64,000 bases of DNA from Thomasclavelia ramosa DSM 1402 (GTDB lineage: Bacteria > Bacillota_I > Bacilli_A > Erysipelotrichales > Coprobacillaceae): contig NZ_CP036346.1 of assembly GCF_014131695.1 (NCBI RefSeq), positions 1,612,001-1,676,000 on the forward strand. Direction: 5' to 3'. The position numbers and the translations under genes were made by a program. This document shows, piece after piece, positions 1-9,059 of this stretch. How positions within the stretch are numbered: position 1 is the first letter of the stretch; each line of letters opens with the position of its first letter. The notes below the pieces were generated by a model, which did not search any database, was not told the origin of the DNA, and saw only the letters and a program-made list of their open reading frames with translations.

Positions 1-1507
1 CATGATAAATTGCATATCCAATTATTTTAGCATTATCATAAAATAATTTTATTTGATCGTTATAAGCACGGCAACGTGCAATTAAGTAATTTTGGTAATA
101 GTCGATATCTCTTTTACGATAACCATTAAAATCTTTTGTGAAATCATTATATAATTTAAGTGAATTTACAAAATCCAGATCTTCAATAACTGTTAAATCA
201 TAATCATTTTGATATGATTTTTTGTCAACATTTGTAATTTTATGATAATAATCTTTATTAAATCCAAAATTATAATAAATTTCTGGCATGTAAGCTTGAA
301 GTAAAATCTTTTGACCAGCATATTTTGGCAAGTTAAGCACATAGTTCATTAACTTTTTCATCATTCCTTGCTTTTGATAATTCTTATTAGTAGCAACACC
401 AAGAATAAAGTATGCCTTTATCTCCTGATTATCCAGAACAATGGTATATGGGACTATTTGCATCATTGAAACAAGGAAGTTGTTATTTTTTAATAGATAT
501 GTATTTTCTTTGCTGTAACATTTCATAAAATAAAAGTTAGTTGTTTGCTTGTCTTCATCTTCAAAACTATCACGCCATAGGTCAATAATTGAATGCAGAT
601 CATTATCTGCTGCCGGCATAATTGATAGGTTACTAGGAACAATATTATATTTCTTAACCATTTTAACTGGGTGCAGCATTTGTTTAGCACGGCGTAGTGA
701 TTCTAATCCCATATCTTCCTCACGGTTAACAAATTCATAACCCTCAAAATTTCGTTCTAGGAAGAATTTACCAATCGCCACATATAATCCTCTAATATCT
801 TTATTAGCCTTCTCTACGTGAATTTGAACGGTACTGTGTTTAAGTGGGGAACCAATAATAAATGCTTCTAACTGTCCGTTAATGTAAATACAGCCAGTTT
901 TTATTTCCAATTCATGACGATGTACTAACAAGTAGACAATCCCGATATACTCAGAAATAACACTCTCTTCTATTCGATGAGAAAAATCCCATTTTTTGAG
1001 ACACTGTAAAACATTATCAACATCTTCATCTTCAATTTCTTTATAAATATAATTCGGATTTTCTTTAACAAACGCATTAAAGTGATTTCTTCTCTTTTGC
1101 ATTTTTTTTCCTGCCAAAGATTCTAGAGATTTTTTTGTATAGACATAATCATCAAAATCTTCATTATGCAAATACAAAAACTTATCTCCATATCTTTCTT
1201 TAATTAAACTCATAGATTCTTCAACAGCTAAATCGATTCTAAAAAGAAAGTTATGCTCTTTAGCATAGTTTTGCATATATTCGATTGCTTCATAGTAGTA
1301 CTCTGGTTTGCAAAAAGGCATTGCAAAAAACTTTTCGTCTAAATATGTGTGTAACATAACCATGAAATTATCTTTTATTTCATAATATATTTCATATTCA
1401 TGATCCCACATCATCATTGTGACAAAATTAGAATTATAGCCCTCATAATTTGCATCGTCTAAATATTTTTTTATTTTGTGATAATCGTTTAATAATAATT
1501 TTCGCAT
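1..1507 (-). CDS. DUF2156 domain / GNAT acetyltransferase fusion, 3' end beyond window
   Basis: An open frame of about 502 codons starts at 1507 (ATG, preceded by AGGAG) and runs off the left edge without a stop. The first ~280 residues have the pattern of DUF2156, a GNAT-like fold related to the catalytic domain of phosphatidylglycerol lysyltransferase, including the basic stretch SLAGKKMQKRRNHF near residue 130. The second part reads as a separate GNAT N-acetyltransferase with an acetyl-CoA loop-like NKNYQKQGMMKKL. The substrate is unknown. It lies 15 bases downstream of the DUF815 ATPase and is probably co-transcribed with it. Family assignment is from recognition; function is not inferred beyond acyl transfer. 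Confidence 0.8.
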   Translation of the reverse strand, partial: MRKLLLNDYHKIKKYLDDANYEGYNSNFVTMMMWDHEYEIYYEIKDNFMVMLHTYLDEKFFAMPFCKPEYYYEAIEYMQNYAKEHNFLFRIDLAVEESMSLIKERYGDKFLYLHNEDFDDYVYTKKSLESLAGKKMQKRRNHFNAFVKENPNYIYKEIEDEDVDNVLQCLKKWDFSHRIEESVISEYIGIVYLLVHRHELEIKTGCIYINGQLEAFIIGSPLKHSTVQIHVEKANKDIRGLYVAIGKFFLERNFEGYEFVNREEDMGLESLRRAKQMLHPVKMVKKYNIVPSNLSIMPAADNDLHSIIDLWRDSFEDEDKQTTNFYFMKCYSKENTYLLKNNNFLVSMMQIVPYTIVLDNQEIKAYFILGVATNKNYQKQGMMKKLMNYVLNLPKYAGQKILLQAYMPEIYYNFGFNKDYYHKITNVDKKSYQNDYDLTVIEDLDFVNSLKLYNDFTKDFNGYRKRDIDYYQNYLIARCRAYNDQIKLFYDNAKIIGYAIYH

Positions 1508-1522
1508 ATTACTCCTATTGTT

Positions 1523-2749
1523 TTATTTACCTAGCATTGCATTAATAAATTGTTTGGCAGTTCTTCCTGAAAATCCACCGTGACGAATTTCCCAAGTTAA
1601 TGCTTTTTGATGCAATTCGTTACGCTCCATCATTAAACCATATTGTTCGGCTAAACCATCAACAATATCTAAATAATTTTGACGATCTGGATGCATAAAT
1701 AAAATTTTAACACCAAATCTTGAACTTAATGATGTTTTTTCTTGTTTAGCATCATTTACATTAACCTCATCCTGATCTTGACGATCACCCCATGTTTGTT
1801 TTACTAAATGACGGCGATTACTTGTTGCATAAATCAAAATATTATCAGGTTTCTTTTCTAACCCGCCTTCAATGACTGCTTTTAAGTATTTATACTCAAT
1901 TTCAAATTCCTCAAACGATAAATCATCCATGAATAATACAAATTTATAATTACGTGACTGTAATTCTTGAATAATACTAGGAAGATTTATAAACTGATGT
2001 TTATAAACTTCTATCATTCTTAGACCATCTTTATAATATTCGTTTAATAAAGCTTTAATACTACTTGATTTACCAGTTCCACTATCACCGTATAATAAAA
2101 CATTGTTTGCTTTTTTTCCTGCTAAAAATGCCTCGGTATTTTGGGTAAGTTTTTCTTTTTGGCTTTCATAACCAATCAACTGATCTAGTCGCCCATTACC
2201 TATATGTATTATAGGACTAATTTGCTCATTTTCATAACGAAATGCTTTATTTAATCCAAATTTTCCAACTCCATACGTTAAAAAGAAGTTTTCTAATACA
2301 TTATAAAATGATTCAACATCATTACAGGCAGTTAAATTGTCCTGTAATGTTTTTGAAACTTCGAATAGTTCAATATTAATGACAGGCTTTGAAGGTGTGA
2401 ATCCTGTTATCAAATTTTGTTGTGCTAATGGCAAGACACTAAAATCCGTATTAAACATTTTGAAAATAATCTTAAAATCATTCATAACAATTTCTTTTAA
2501 ATTAGCAGCTATTGTTTTTTTTCTTTCTAATGCTAGAGTAAACGAATTTTCATTATTAATTAACAAATAAGTTAATAAACTATTAAATAGATTATCGTAC
2601 AAGTTGTATTTTTCAGCTAATTTAATTAACAATGAAACAAATTTACTGCTATTTTCAAGTTTCCCATCTACTACTTCAGTATATAATGCAAAACACTCAG
2701 CAATATCTTTATTTTTATACAATGGATTAAAAACTATTAAATCATTCAT
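1523..2749 (-). CDS. DUF815-family AAA ATPase
   Basis: A 408-residue P-loop ATPase of the DUF815 family. Walker A (YGDSGTGKSS) lies near residue 220 and Walker B (FVLFMDDL) near 275, followed by a sensor-like YATSNRRH; the N-terminal ~190 residues are a family-specific helical region. ATG at 2749 is chosen because AAAGGA precedes it at good spacing, whereas the longer frame from 2767 would start with TTG and contain that ribosome site. The role of the family is not settled; it is usually annotated only as ATP-binding. It shares a transcription direction and a 15-base gap with the DUF2156/GNAT gene. Confidence 0.88.
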   Translation of the reverse strand: MNDLIVFNPLYKNKDIAECFALYTEVVDGKLENSSKFVSLLIKLAEKYNLYDNLFNSLLTYLLINNENSFTLALERKKTIAANLKEIVMNDFKIIFKMFNTDFSVLPLAQQNLITGFTPSKPVINIELFEVSKTLQDNLTACNDVESFYNVLENFFLTYGVGKFGLNKAFRYENEQISPIIHIGNGRLDQLIGYESQKEKLTQNTEAFLAGKKANNVLLYGDSGTGKSSSIKALLNEYYKDGLRMIEVYKHQFINLPSIIQELQSRNYKFVLFMDDLSFEEFEIEYKYLKAVIEGGLEKKPDNILIYATSNRRHLVKQTWGDRQDQDEVNVNDAKQEKTSLSSRFGVKILFMHPDRQNYLDIVDGLAEQYGLMMERNELHQKALTWEIRHGGFSGRTAKQFINAMLGK

Positions 2750-2774
2750 TTTACATTTTCCTTTCAATATAATG

Positions 2775-2797
2775 AAAAAGACGAGTTAACGTCTTTT
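2775..2797 (-). terminator. Terminator after UPF0210 gene
   Basis: AAAAGACG pairs with CGTCTTTT around a six-base loop, followed on the minus strand by a short T-run. It overlaps the stop of the UPF0210 gene. Confidence 0.6.
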
Positions 2798-4160
2798 AAT
2801 TTTTAAAACTATGAATTGGTGCAGGAATTCTACCACCACGATTAATAAATTCAGCACATCCAAATTGGTTTACTGGCATTACAGGTGCATAACCCAATAG
2901 TCCCCCAAATTCTACTACTTCACCAACATTTTTACCGATTACAGGAATAATTCTAACAGCTGTGGTTTTTTGATTGATCATACCAATTGCCATTTCATCG
3001 GCAATGATTCCAGATAAAGTAGTGACTGGAGTATCTCCAGGAATCGCAATCATATCAAGTCCAACTGAACATACACATGTCATAGCTTCTAATTTTTCAA
3101 GTGTTAATGCGCCACGGTTTACAGCATCAATCATACCTTGATCTTCACTGACTGGAATAAATGCTCCACTTAATCCACCAACATATGAAGAAGCCATAAC
3201 GCCACCTTTTTTAACTTGATCATTCAAGATTGCTAATGCAGCTGTTGTTCCTGGAGCACCAACACTATCCAAGCCCATTCCTTCTAAACAATCGGCGATA
3301 CTATCACCGATTGCTGGAGTTGGAGCTAATGATAAATCGATGATTCCAAAAGGAATCCCCAATTTTTCCGACGCTTCTAAAGCAACTAATTGACCTACGC
3401 GAGTAATTTTAAACGCAGTTTTCTTGATAATTTCACATAACTCTCCAAAATCTTTTCCTTTGGCATTGGCAATAGCATTTTTAACAACACCCGGGCCACT
3501 AACTCCAACATTGATAATTGCGTCTGCTTCACTAACCCCATGGAAAGCCCCAGCCATAAATGGATTATCGTCAGGTGCATTGCATAAAACAACTAACTTA
3601 GCACAACCAATAGAATCATTTTCCTTAGTTAAATCTGCAGTTTCATGAATGATTTCCCCCATTAATTTTACTGCATCCATATTAATACCAGTTTTAGTTG
3701 ATCCAACATTTACCGAACTACAAACATTACTAGTAACTTTCATTGCTTCAGGAATTGAACGAATTAATAATTCTTCCGCCTTTGTCATTCCTTTGGAAAC
3801 AATTGCTGTATAACCACCGATGAAATTAACTCCAGTTTCATGAGCACATTTATCCAATGTTTTAGCAATTTTAACAAAGTCCGCTGTTGATTTGCAAGCA
3901 TTAGAGCCAACAAATCCAATTGGTGTTACTGAAATTCTTTTATTGACAATAGGAATTCCATATTTCATTTCGATTTGTTTACCCGTAGAGACTAGATTCT
4001 TAGCTACGGTAGTAATTTTTTTATAAATATTTTCACATAAAACATCAATATCATGATCCATACAGTCTAATAAACTGATCCCTAATGTAATTGTTCTCAC
4101 ATCAAGATTTTCTTGCTCAATCATTTTATTTGTTTCTGCTACTTCAAATAAATTAATCAT
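2796..4160 (-). CDS. UPF0210 (DUF711) family protein
   Basis: A 454-residue protein matching the full-length UPF0210/DUF711 family, with glycine-rich conserved stretches such as [12 protein letters not shown] and [10 protein letters not shown]. The family structure has been described as formate-lyase-like, but no accepted reaction is known to me. The start at 4160 has AAGGAG upstream. It follows the ACT-domain gene by 11 bases. This two-gene pair (UPF0237 then UPF0210) is conserved in many Firmicutes, so a shared amino-acid-responsive role is likely by association only. Confidence 0.9.
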   Translation of the reverse strand: MINLFEVAETNKMIEQENLDVRTITLGISLLDCMDHDIDVLCENIYKKITTVAKNLVSTGKQIEMKYGIPIVNKRISVTPIGFVGSNACKSTADFVKIAKTLDKCAHETGVNFIGGYTAIVSKGMTKAEELLIRSIPEAMKVTSNVCSSVNVGSTKTGINMDAVKLMGEIIHETADLTKENDSIGCAKLVVLCNAPDDNPFMAGAFHGVSEADAIINVGVSGPGVVKNAIANAKGKDFGELCEIIKKTAFKITRVGQLVALEASEKLGIPFGIIDLSLAPTPAIGDSIADCLEGMGLDSVGAPGTTAALAILNDQVKKGGVMASSYVGGLSGAFIPVSEDQGMIDAVNRGALTLEKLEAMTCVCSVGLDMIAIPGDTPVTTLSGIIADEMAIGMINQKTTAVRIIPVIGKNVGEVVEFGGLLGYAPVMPVNQFGCAEFINRGGRIPAPIHSFKN

Positions 4161-4171
4161 TCCGATTCTCC

Positions 4172-4444
4172 TTAAATACGATGCATTTTATTAAAAATGT
4201 TTTCATGTTGTAATTTAATATTTACTCCGATTTCTTCACCTAATTTATCTAAATCTTCACAGATAGTTCCAAATTCTTCGGTAATTGAACTTAGTTCTAC
4301 AATCATCATCATGTTAAAATAACCTTGAATGATAGTTTGAGAAATATCCAAGATATTAACTTGTTTTTCCGCTAAAAAACTACAAACCTTAGCAATAATT
4401 CCTACTTGATCTTTTCCTACTACTGTAATAATCCCCTTTTGCAT
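4172..4444 (-). CDS. ACT-domain protein, UPF0237 family
   Basis: Ninety residues forming a single ACT domain, beginning with the typical [15 protein letters not shown] strand-turn-helix. ACT domains bind amino acids or similar ligands and are related to GcvR-type regulators. It is first in a two-gene operon with UPF0210. GGAGG lies upstream of ATG 4444, and a promoter with TATAAT at 4475-4480 (plus-strand coordinates, reading minus) lies 31 bases further up. A TTGTATACAA palindrome sits in that promoter. Confidence 0.9.
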   Translation of the reverse strand: MQKGIITVVGKDQVGIIAKVCSFLAEKQVNILDISQTIIQGYFNMMMIVELSSITEEFGTICEDLDKLGEEIGVNIKLQHENIFNKMHRI

Positions 4445-4474
4445 ACTATTACCTACCTCCTAATTATTTAGGAT

Positions 4475-4496
4475 ATTATATCATAGTTGTATACAA
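4475..4496 (-). promoter_or_regulatory. Promoter -10 and TTGTATACAA palindrome for ACT/UPF0210 operon
   Basis: On the minus strand a perfect TATAAT (4475-4480) precedes the ACT gene. The ten-base palindrome TTGTATACAA (4487-4496) lies in the spacer region just upstream, where a bound protein would block RNA polymerase. The same palindrome occurs twice at the citrate synthase promoter. Confidence 0.5.
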
Positions 4497-4531
4497 TATA
4501 AAACCCCTATTTCTTGAAATTTCGTCAAAAT

Positions 4532-4558
4532 AAAAACGGATAAATTTTATCCGTTTTT
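4532..4558 (-). terminator. Terminator after PTS IIB gene 1
   Basis: A perfect stem of AAAAACGGATA with its complement, followed by T residues on both strands, just beyond the stop at 4575 on the minus strand. Confidence 0.75.
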
Positions 4559-4574
4559 ATTTAATCGTAAGGAA

Positions 4575-4892
4575 TTATCTTCCCATTAATTTTTTAGCAA
4601 ATTCGTAAACAGCTTTACCATTCATCATTCCGTAATCTTTCATTTCAATTACATCATAAGGAATATCTTTTCCAGTATCTGCAATAATTTTTTCAACTTC
4701 TTTTTTTGCATATCTAACTTGTGGGCCAAGTAATACACAATCTACAGTATCAATAATTTTTTCACCTTCTGTCAAAGGTAAAGCAAAGATTTCTACTTCT
4801 TCTCCAGCTTCTTTTGCTGCTACTTCCATTTTTGTTACTAATAAACTAGTAGACATACCTGCAGCACATACTAACATAATTCTTGTTGCCAT
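4575..4892 (-). CDS. PTS IIB protein, lactose/cellobiose family (copy 1)
   Basis: A 105-residue stand-alone IIB domain of the lactose/cellobiose phosphotransferase family. The phospho-acceptor cysteine is in the N-terminal P-loop-like motif MLVCAAGMSTSLL (Cys at residue 9), and the conserved LLGPQVRY follows. IIB passes phosphate from IIA to the sugar at IIC. Neither IIA nor IIC is nearby. It follows a similar IIB gene after a 95-base gap that contains a weak terminator. The good ribosome site AAAGGAGAG supports ATG 4892. Confidence 0.92.
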   Translation of the reverse strand: MATRIMLVCAAGMSTSLLVTKMEVAAKEAGEEVEIFALPLTEGEKIIDTVDCVLLGPQVRYAKKEVEKIIADTGKDIPYDVIEMKDYGMMNGKAVYEFAKKLMGR

Positions 4893-4929
4893 AACTAACT
4901 CTCTCCTTTATTGTTAAATTTCATATAAA

Positions 4930-4952
4930 AAGGGCATCACAAAAAACGCCCG
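4930..4952 (-). terminator. Weak terminator between the two IIB genes
   Basis: On the minus strand GGGC and GCCC flank an 11-12-base loop and are followed by TTTTT. The stem is short, so partial read-through into the second IIB gene is plausible. Confidence 0.4.
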
Positions 4953-4987
4953 TTTTATCTTTTGTTATTTCAGTTTAAGCTTTTTGA

Positions 4988-5302
4988 TTACCCAATCATT
5001 TTCATTGCAGCTTCAAATACAGCTTTACCGTTCATAGTTCCATAATCTCTCATATCGATTACATCAACAGGGATAGCTCCTGCTTTACGTCCAGCAGCCA
5101 ATTTTTCAATAGCAGCTTTTTGGAATCTAACTTGTGGGCCAAGTAAAATACAATCTACTTCTTCTAATACTCTTGGTGCATCAGAGAATGGTAATGCAAA
5201 AATTTTACATTCAACACCTGCATCTTTAGCAGCACCTTCCATTTTTGTTACTAGTAAGCTAGTAGACATACCTGCTGAACACACTAATAAAATAGTTTTC
5301 AT
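4988..5302 (-). CDS. PTS IIB protein, lactose/cellobiose family (copy 2)
   Basis: A 104-residue IIB paralogue of its downstream neighbour, with the same phospho-cysteine loop (VCSAGMSTSLL), LLGPQVRF, and C-terminal YGTMNGKAVFE. ATG 5302 is preferred: AAGGAG lies upstream, and the longer GTG start would fall inside that site. The pair probably arose by tandem duplication. No IIA, IIC or glycosidase gene is adjacent, so the substrate cannot be deduced; beta-glucoside or chitobiose-type sugars are usual for the family. Confidence 0.9.
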   Translation of the reverse strand: MKTILLVCSAGMSTSLLVTKMEGAAKDAGVECKIFALPFSDAPRVLEEVDCILLGPQVRFQKAAIEKLAAGRKAGAIPVDVIDMRDYGTMNGKAVFEAAMKMIG

Positions 5303-5712
5303 AATAATATACACTCCTTTTTTTTTACCTAAATTAATTTTACACCGAATGGCTTAGAATGTAAACACTTTCTTGGCTGAAATGCTTTATTTTTTTACAA
5401 TTAAAAATGAATTTTTTAGTAAAAAATAACTTCTACTCTTAGTTAATAAATCTTACCATTTTAAAATTTTCCTTGTTAGAATCATCAATTTTTAAAGCTC
5501 TTTAACACCGTTTTTTTGAAGTGGAATTATAAAAAAAGAATCTAAAAATTTTAATTTTTCTTTTATAAAATATTTCAAATAAATCTTTTTTTATAGTATA
5601 ACAGACGCTATTCTTCTGTACTTGTCTAGACCATTGGTGTCAAAGAATAATTATCTTTATTTTTATCCTTTTTCAAATATGTTATGATAGATAAAGAAGG
5701 AAGTGATTTTAC
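5303..5712. other. 410-base intergenic region with a CcpA-site-like sequence
   Basis: No convincing gene is seen. It carries the promoter regions of the IIB pair (minus) and the phosphodiesterase (plus; TATGAT at 5683-5688, AAGGAAG ribosome site). At 5360-5373 the sequence TGTAAACACTTTCT matches the catabolite-response element consensus at all but two positions, in the right place to control the IIB genes. Confidence 0.4.
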
Positions 5713-6252
5713 ATGCAGGTATTAGTAATTAGTGATACTCATTTACAAAATGAATTATTTCAAAAAATTAATCAAACATATCCTAAGATGGATTATTATT
5801 TACATTGTGGAGATTCATCCTTAAAAAAAGATGATTTCTTGTTAAACAAATATTATACTGTAAAAGGTAATCATGATGATGAAGATTTTCCAGTCAATAT
5901 TATTTTAGAAATTGGAAAATATCGCTGTTTAATTACTCATGGAAATGCTTACGATATATACTACGGAAATGATAAAATAAAGCAATATATGATTGCTAAT
6001 AATATTGATATCTGTTTTCACGGACATACTCATGTTCCTGCATATACCCAAATTGGTAACCGTTATATTATTAATCCAGGCAGTGTGATGATCAATCGAG
6101 GTTCATATGGTTTCGGAACCTTTGCAATCGTGGAAATCGGTGATACTATAAAAGTAAATTATTATAATAGTGAAACTTTTGAAGAATGCTCAAAAATGGT
6201 TCTAGACGATGGAAAAATCGTTTTAGAAGAATTTAAGCAAATACTAAAATAG
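5713..6252 (+). CDS. YfcE/MJ0936-type metallophosphoesterase
   Basis: A 179-residue calcineurin-like phosphoesterase. The two-metal site motifs are all visible in order: SDTH near residue 7, HCGD near 36, GNHDDE near 56, THGN near 78 and GHTHVP near 105. Proteins of this size in the family hydrolyse phosphodiesters, and cyclic nucleotide or model substrates have been reported; the physiological substrate is uncertain. It is a single-gene unit converging on the XRE regulator, with a shared terminator. Confidence 0.9.
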   Translation: MQVLVISDTHLQNELFQKINQTYPKMDYYLHCGDSSLKKDDFLLNKYYTVKGNHDDEDFPVNIILEIGKYRCLITHGNAYDIYYGNDKIKQYMIANNIDICFHGHTHVPAYTQIGNRYIINPGSVMINRGSYGFGTFAIVEIGDTIKVNYYNSETFEECSKMVLDDGKIVLEEFKQILK

Positions 6253-6288
6253 AAGTGAGATTTAAAATTTCTCACTTCTATTTTTTTC
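6246..6288. terminator. Bidirectional terminator
   Basis: AAAATAGAAGTGAGA pairs perfectly with its complement at 6270-6284 and is flanked by A and T runs. It overlaps the ends of the convergent phosphodiesterase and XRE genes. Confidence 0.85.
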
Positions 6289-6606
6289 TTCATTTCGCTT
6301 ACGCTTATATTCAATCATAAACATTACTTCTTTTAAATCTTCATCCGGTAACTCTGTTAACAACCGTGCGATATTAGCAATATTATAGTAGTCGTATTTT
6401 TTACCACTCATTATTTCTTCTACACTTCGTCCATACAAGTTAGAAAATATTCTTAATTCCCCTACTGTAATATCCCTCTTACCATTTTCAATATCTGAAA
6501 TGGCTGAATGTGGTACTTTTAAATAAGCAGCAACATCCTTTTGTGTCAGGTGTTTGAAATTCCGATAAGATTTTAATCGTGCCGCTAAATCTTTATCAAT
6601 CATCAT
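6262..6606 (-). CDS. XRE-family transcriptional regulator
   Basis: A 114-residue protein with an N-terminal helix-turn-helix of the XRE/Cro type (LTQKDVAAYLKVPHSAISDIENGKR, residues about 19-44) and a charged helical C-terminal part probably used for oligomerisation. It has its own promoter (CTTCAA/ATTTTA on the plus strand, read as TTGAAG-N17-TAAAAT on the minus strand) and a Spo0A-box match further upstream. The small size and basic C-terminal helix recall SinR-type regulators, but I cannot show orthology. The target is unknown. Confidence 0.88.
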   Translation of the reverse strand: MMIDKDLAARLKSYRNFKHLTQKDVAAYLKVPHSAISDIENGKRDITVGELRIFSNLYGRSVEEIMSGKKYDYYNIANIARLLTELPDEDLKEVMFMIEYKRKRNEEKNRSEKF

Positions 6607-6624
6607 TATACCTCCGATAAATAG

Positions 6625-6688
6625 ATTTTAGCATTTTCCTTATTTTTCTTCAATAAGATTTTGTATATTTATAATTTATTTCGACAAA
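6625..6688 (-). promoter_or_regulatory. XRE promoter with upstream Spo0A-box match
   Basis: On the minus strand TTGAAG (6648-6653) and TAAAAT (6625-6630) are 17 bases apart. At 6677-6688 TTTGTCGAAATA matches the Spo0A box (core TGTCGAA), 23 bases upstream of the -35. Confidence 0.5.
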
Positions 6689-6717
6689 TAATAATTTTTA
6701 TTTATATAATTAGATAA

Positions 6718-9054
6718 TTAGTCATAAAAATATCCATTAGTTAGTTTTGTTTTTAAACTAATTTGTCGAGGTTTAGCAAACATAATATTATTTTTGAAAT
6801 CCCTAAATACAGCTTTGGTGATTTCTGGTGCTTCATTACTAAATGAAAGCAAAATAAAATCAACTTCTAGTTTTTCTAAATGATCAATGTAAAGACAGTG
6901 ACTATTGAATATTAAGTTATTACAGTCTTGATCTGGGAAAATATCAAATTGTTCACCTTTACGATCAATTAAAGTAAACTTTCCTTGTTTACAAAGATTA
7001 CATTTGATTTTTTTACAATTAAAATAATGATCACTTATTAAGCAGTGTTTTAGATGCATATTGATTGTTTTGCCATACACTGTCATTATAATATTTTGTT
7101 TAATATTATTTAAATGATTAACTTGTTTTCTACTCATCTCGAGAGAAAGAATAGCATCATGATTATTAAAATAATTCAAAGCATAGCTATTATAAAGGTT
7201 GAAAGTACTATCTAAAATACATTTTTTATCTTTAAAAATTTGTAATGCTCCATAGTCACCTACTAAAATACTATTTATCTTATTGTATGAGACACTATTT
7301 TTAAACTTGATTAAAATATCCTGATTATTCAAAAAGCTTGTAAATGGGATTATTTCTTTATTTACAGAATGCGCTAAACTTATAGCTTCATCAAGTTCTT
7401 CGTTGATAGGAAAATAATATGCATCCACTTCCTCTGTTAACAATGCTTTTAATTGTGCCAAATTATAAATTTTTACCACAATCCCTTTAATTTGTTTATT
7501 AATATGATTATGTTTAGTTTTAATCATTGGTTTTTTAACTTTTTTTATCTTTACTATCATATTAGAAAGTTCATCTATTGCTTGACGACGCATTTCATTA
7601 ATTTCTTTAATACTAAAAAAACCATTATCAGGAAAGTCAATAGTAATATCATTTGCCTTAAATACTGTATTTCCTAATTTTCCTAATTGTTGTCTGATTC
7701 TTTGAGGATCTAATGGCAATTTAGCTGCTGATTCAATTAGAAGATTAGAAACTTTTTCAACTTTTAAATCTTTATAGTTGATGGTTAATCGTGCTGGTTC
7801 GTTGATTTGACCTGAAAATGCCATAGTTACTGTATTTTTAATATTTTCATTTTTATAACTTGCTAAAGCTTCATTGATTAGATCTATATCAATAACCTTA
7901 TATACTGTTTCATTCTTTTTTACTGGGGTATTCAATTCGATTTCAACAATATCACCAGCATTGCCTTGATTAATCAAATTATTAAATAAATATAACTTTG
8001 TAATAGTTCGAGTAAACCCAACACTCTTGAAATTAATCCGATCTCCTTGTTTCAACTTATCTTGTAATTGAATTTTTACAATTTTTCGATGTTTATCATA
8101 ATCTATCACTGTACCAACTTCAATTCCTCGGTTTCCAGGATAATCTTTAGCCACAAAATTTTGATCTTTTAAAATATATCCACCAGTGAATCCACGGTTG
8201 AACATTTGCTTCATTTTTTTTATACGCTGCTCAAATGCATTAACTGTCGTATTTTTTAAATATGCATCTATTGCTTCACGGTATTGTTTAACGATTGTAG
8301 CAACATACTCAGGTCGTTTCATCCGTCCTTCTATTTTAAATGATGTAACACCAGCATCAATTAATTGCCCAATATTCTCAAAGGTACATAAATCTTTAGG
8401 TGATAATAAATAGCTTGGAATTTTATCTAAATTCATACTATCTTTTTGCAATTTATAAGCGAGCCGACAAGGCTGTCCACAAGCTCCTTTGTTTCCACTT
8501 CTTTTAGCAATCATACTCGACATTAAACACTGTCCCGAATATGACATACATAGAGCACCATGAACAAACACCTCAATATCTAGAATTGTGTTTTGACAAA
8601 TATCAGCTATTTCATCAAGTGTATTTTCGCGCGCTAAAACAACACGATCAACACCAGCATCTTCAAAATATTTAACTGCTGACAAATTATAAATACTAGT
8701 CTGTGTTGACATATGAATTTCAAAATCTGGAAAGTATTGTTTAACAAAACTCATCAGTCCGATATCTTGAATAATTAAAGCATCAACTTTTATTGTTTGT
8801 AAAAACAAAAGATAATCTTGTAGTTTTTCAAACTGATTATCTTCATATAAAGTATTTACAGTTACATAAATTTTAACGTTGCGTAAATGGCCATATGCAA
8901 CTGCAGCTTGTAATTCCTCGCGATTAAAGTTTGTTGCAAAAGCTCTGGCACTAAATTCATTTCCTCCTAAATAAATTGCATTTGCACCATTTTGAACCGC
9001 TGCTACTAAAGCTTCATAACTTCCAGCTGGAGCAAGTAATTCTATATTTTGCAT
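6718..9054 (-). CDS. rlhA: Large U32-family protein, RlhA-like
   Basis: A 778-residue U32 'peptidase' of the long form. The N-terminal TIM-barrel part begins LLAPAGS and contains the family signature FVHGALCMSYSGQCLMSS with SGNKGACGQPCR, whose cysteines match the iron-sulfur/cysteine motif of E. coli RlhA (23S rRNA C2501 hydroxylation) and the related tRNA hydroxylation proteins. A DUF3656-like middle and a cysteine-bearing C-terminal part follow. ATG 9054 is chosen because GGAG precedes it and because it just clears the mtnN stop; a longer start at 9093 would overlap mtnN. RlhA-like rather than TrhP-like is my best reading, not certain. Confidence 0.75.
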   Translation of the reverse strand: MQNIELLAPAGSYEALVAAVQNGANAIYLGGNEFSARAFATNFNREELQAAVAYGHLRNVKIYVTVNTLYEDNQFEKLQDYLLFLQTIKVDALIIQDIGLMSFVKQYFPDFEIHMSTQTSIYNLSAVKYFEDAGVDRVVLARENTLDEIADICQNTILDIEVFVHGALCMSYSGQCLMSSMIAKRSGNKGACGQPCRLAYKLQKDSMNLDKIPSYLLSPKDLCTFENIGQLIDAGVTSFKIEGRMKRPEYVATIVKQYREAIDAYLKNTTVNAFEQRIKKMKQMFNRGFTGGYILKDQNFVAKDYPGNRGIEVGTVIDYDKHRKIVKIQLQDKLKQGDRINFKSVGFTRTITKLYLFNNLINQGNAGDIVEIELNTPVKKNETVYKVIDIDLINEALASYKNENIKNTVTMAFSGQINEPARLTINYKDLKVEKVSNLLIESAAKLPLDPQRIRQQLGKLGNTVFKANDITIDFPDNGFFSIKEINEMRRQAIDELSNMIVKIKKVKKPMIKTKHNHINKQIKGIVVKIYNLAQLKALLTEEVDAYYFPINEELDEAISLAHSVNKEIIPFTSFLNNQDILIKFKNSVSYNKINSILVGDYGALQIFKDKKCILDSTFNLYNSYALNYFNNHDAILSLEMSRKQVNHLNNIKQNIIMTVYGKTINMHLKHCLISDHYFNCKKIKCNLCKQGKFTLIDRKGEQFDIFPDQDCNNLIFNSHCLYIDHLEKLEVDFILLSFSNEAPEITKAVFRDFKNNIMFAKPRQISLKTKLTNGYFYD

Positions 9055-9059
9055 ATGTA

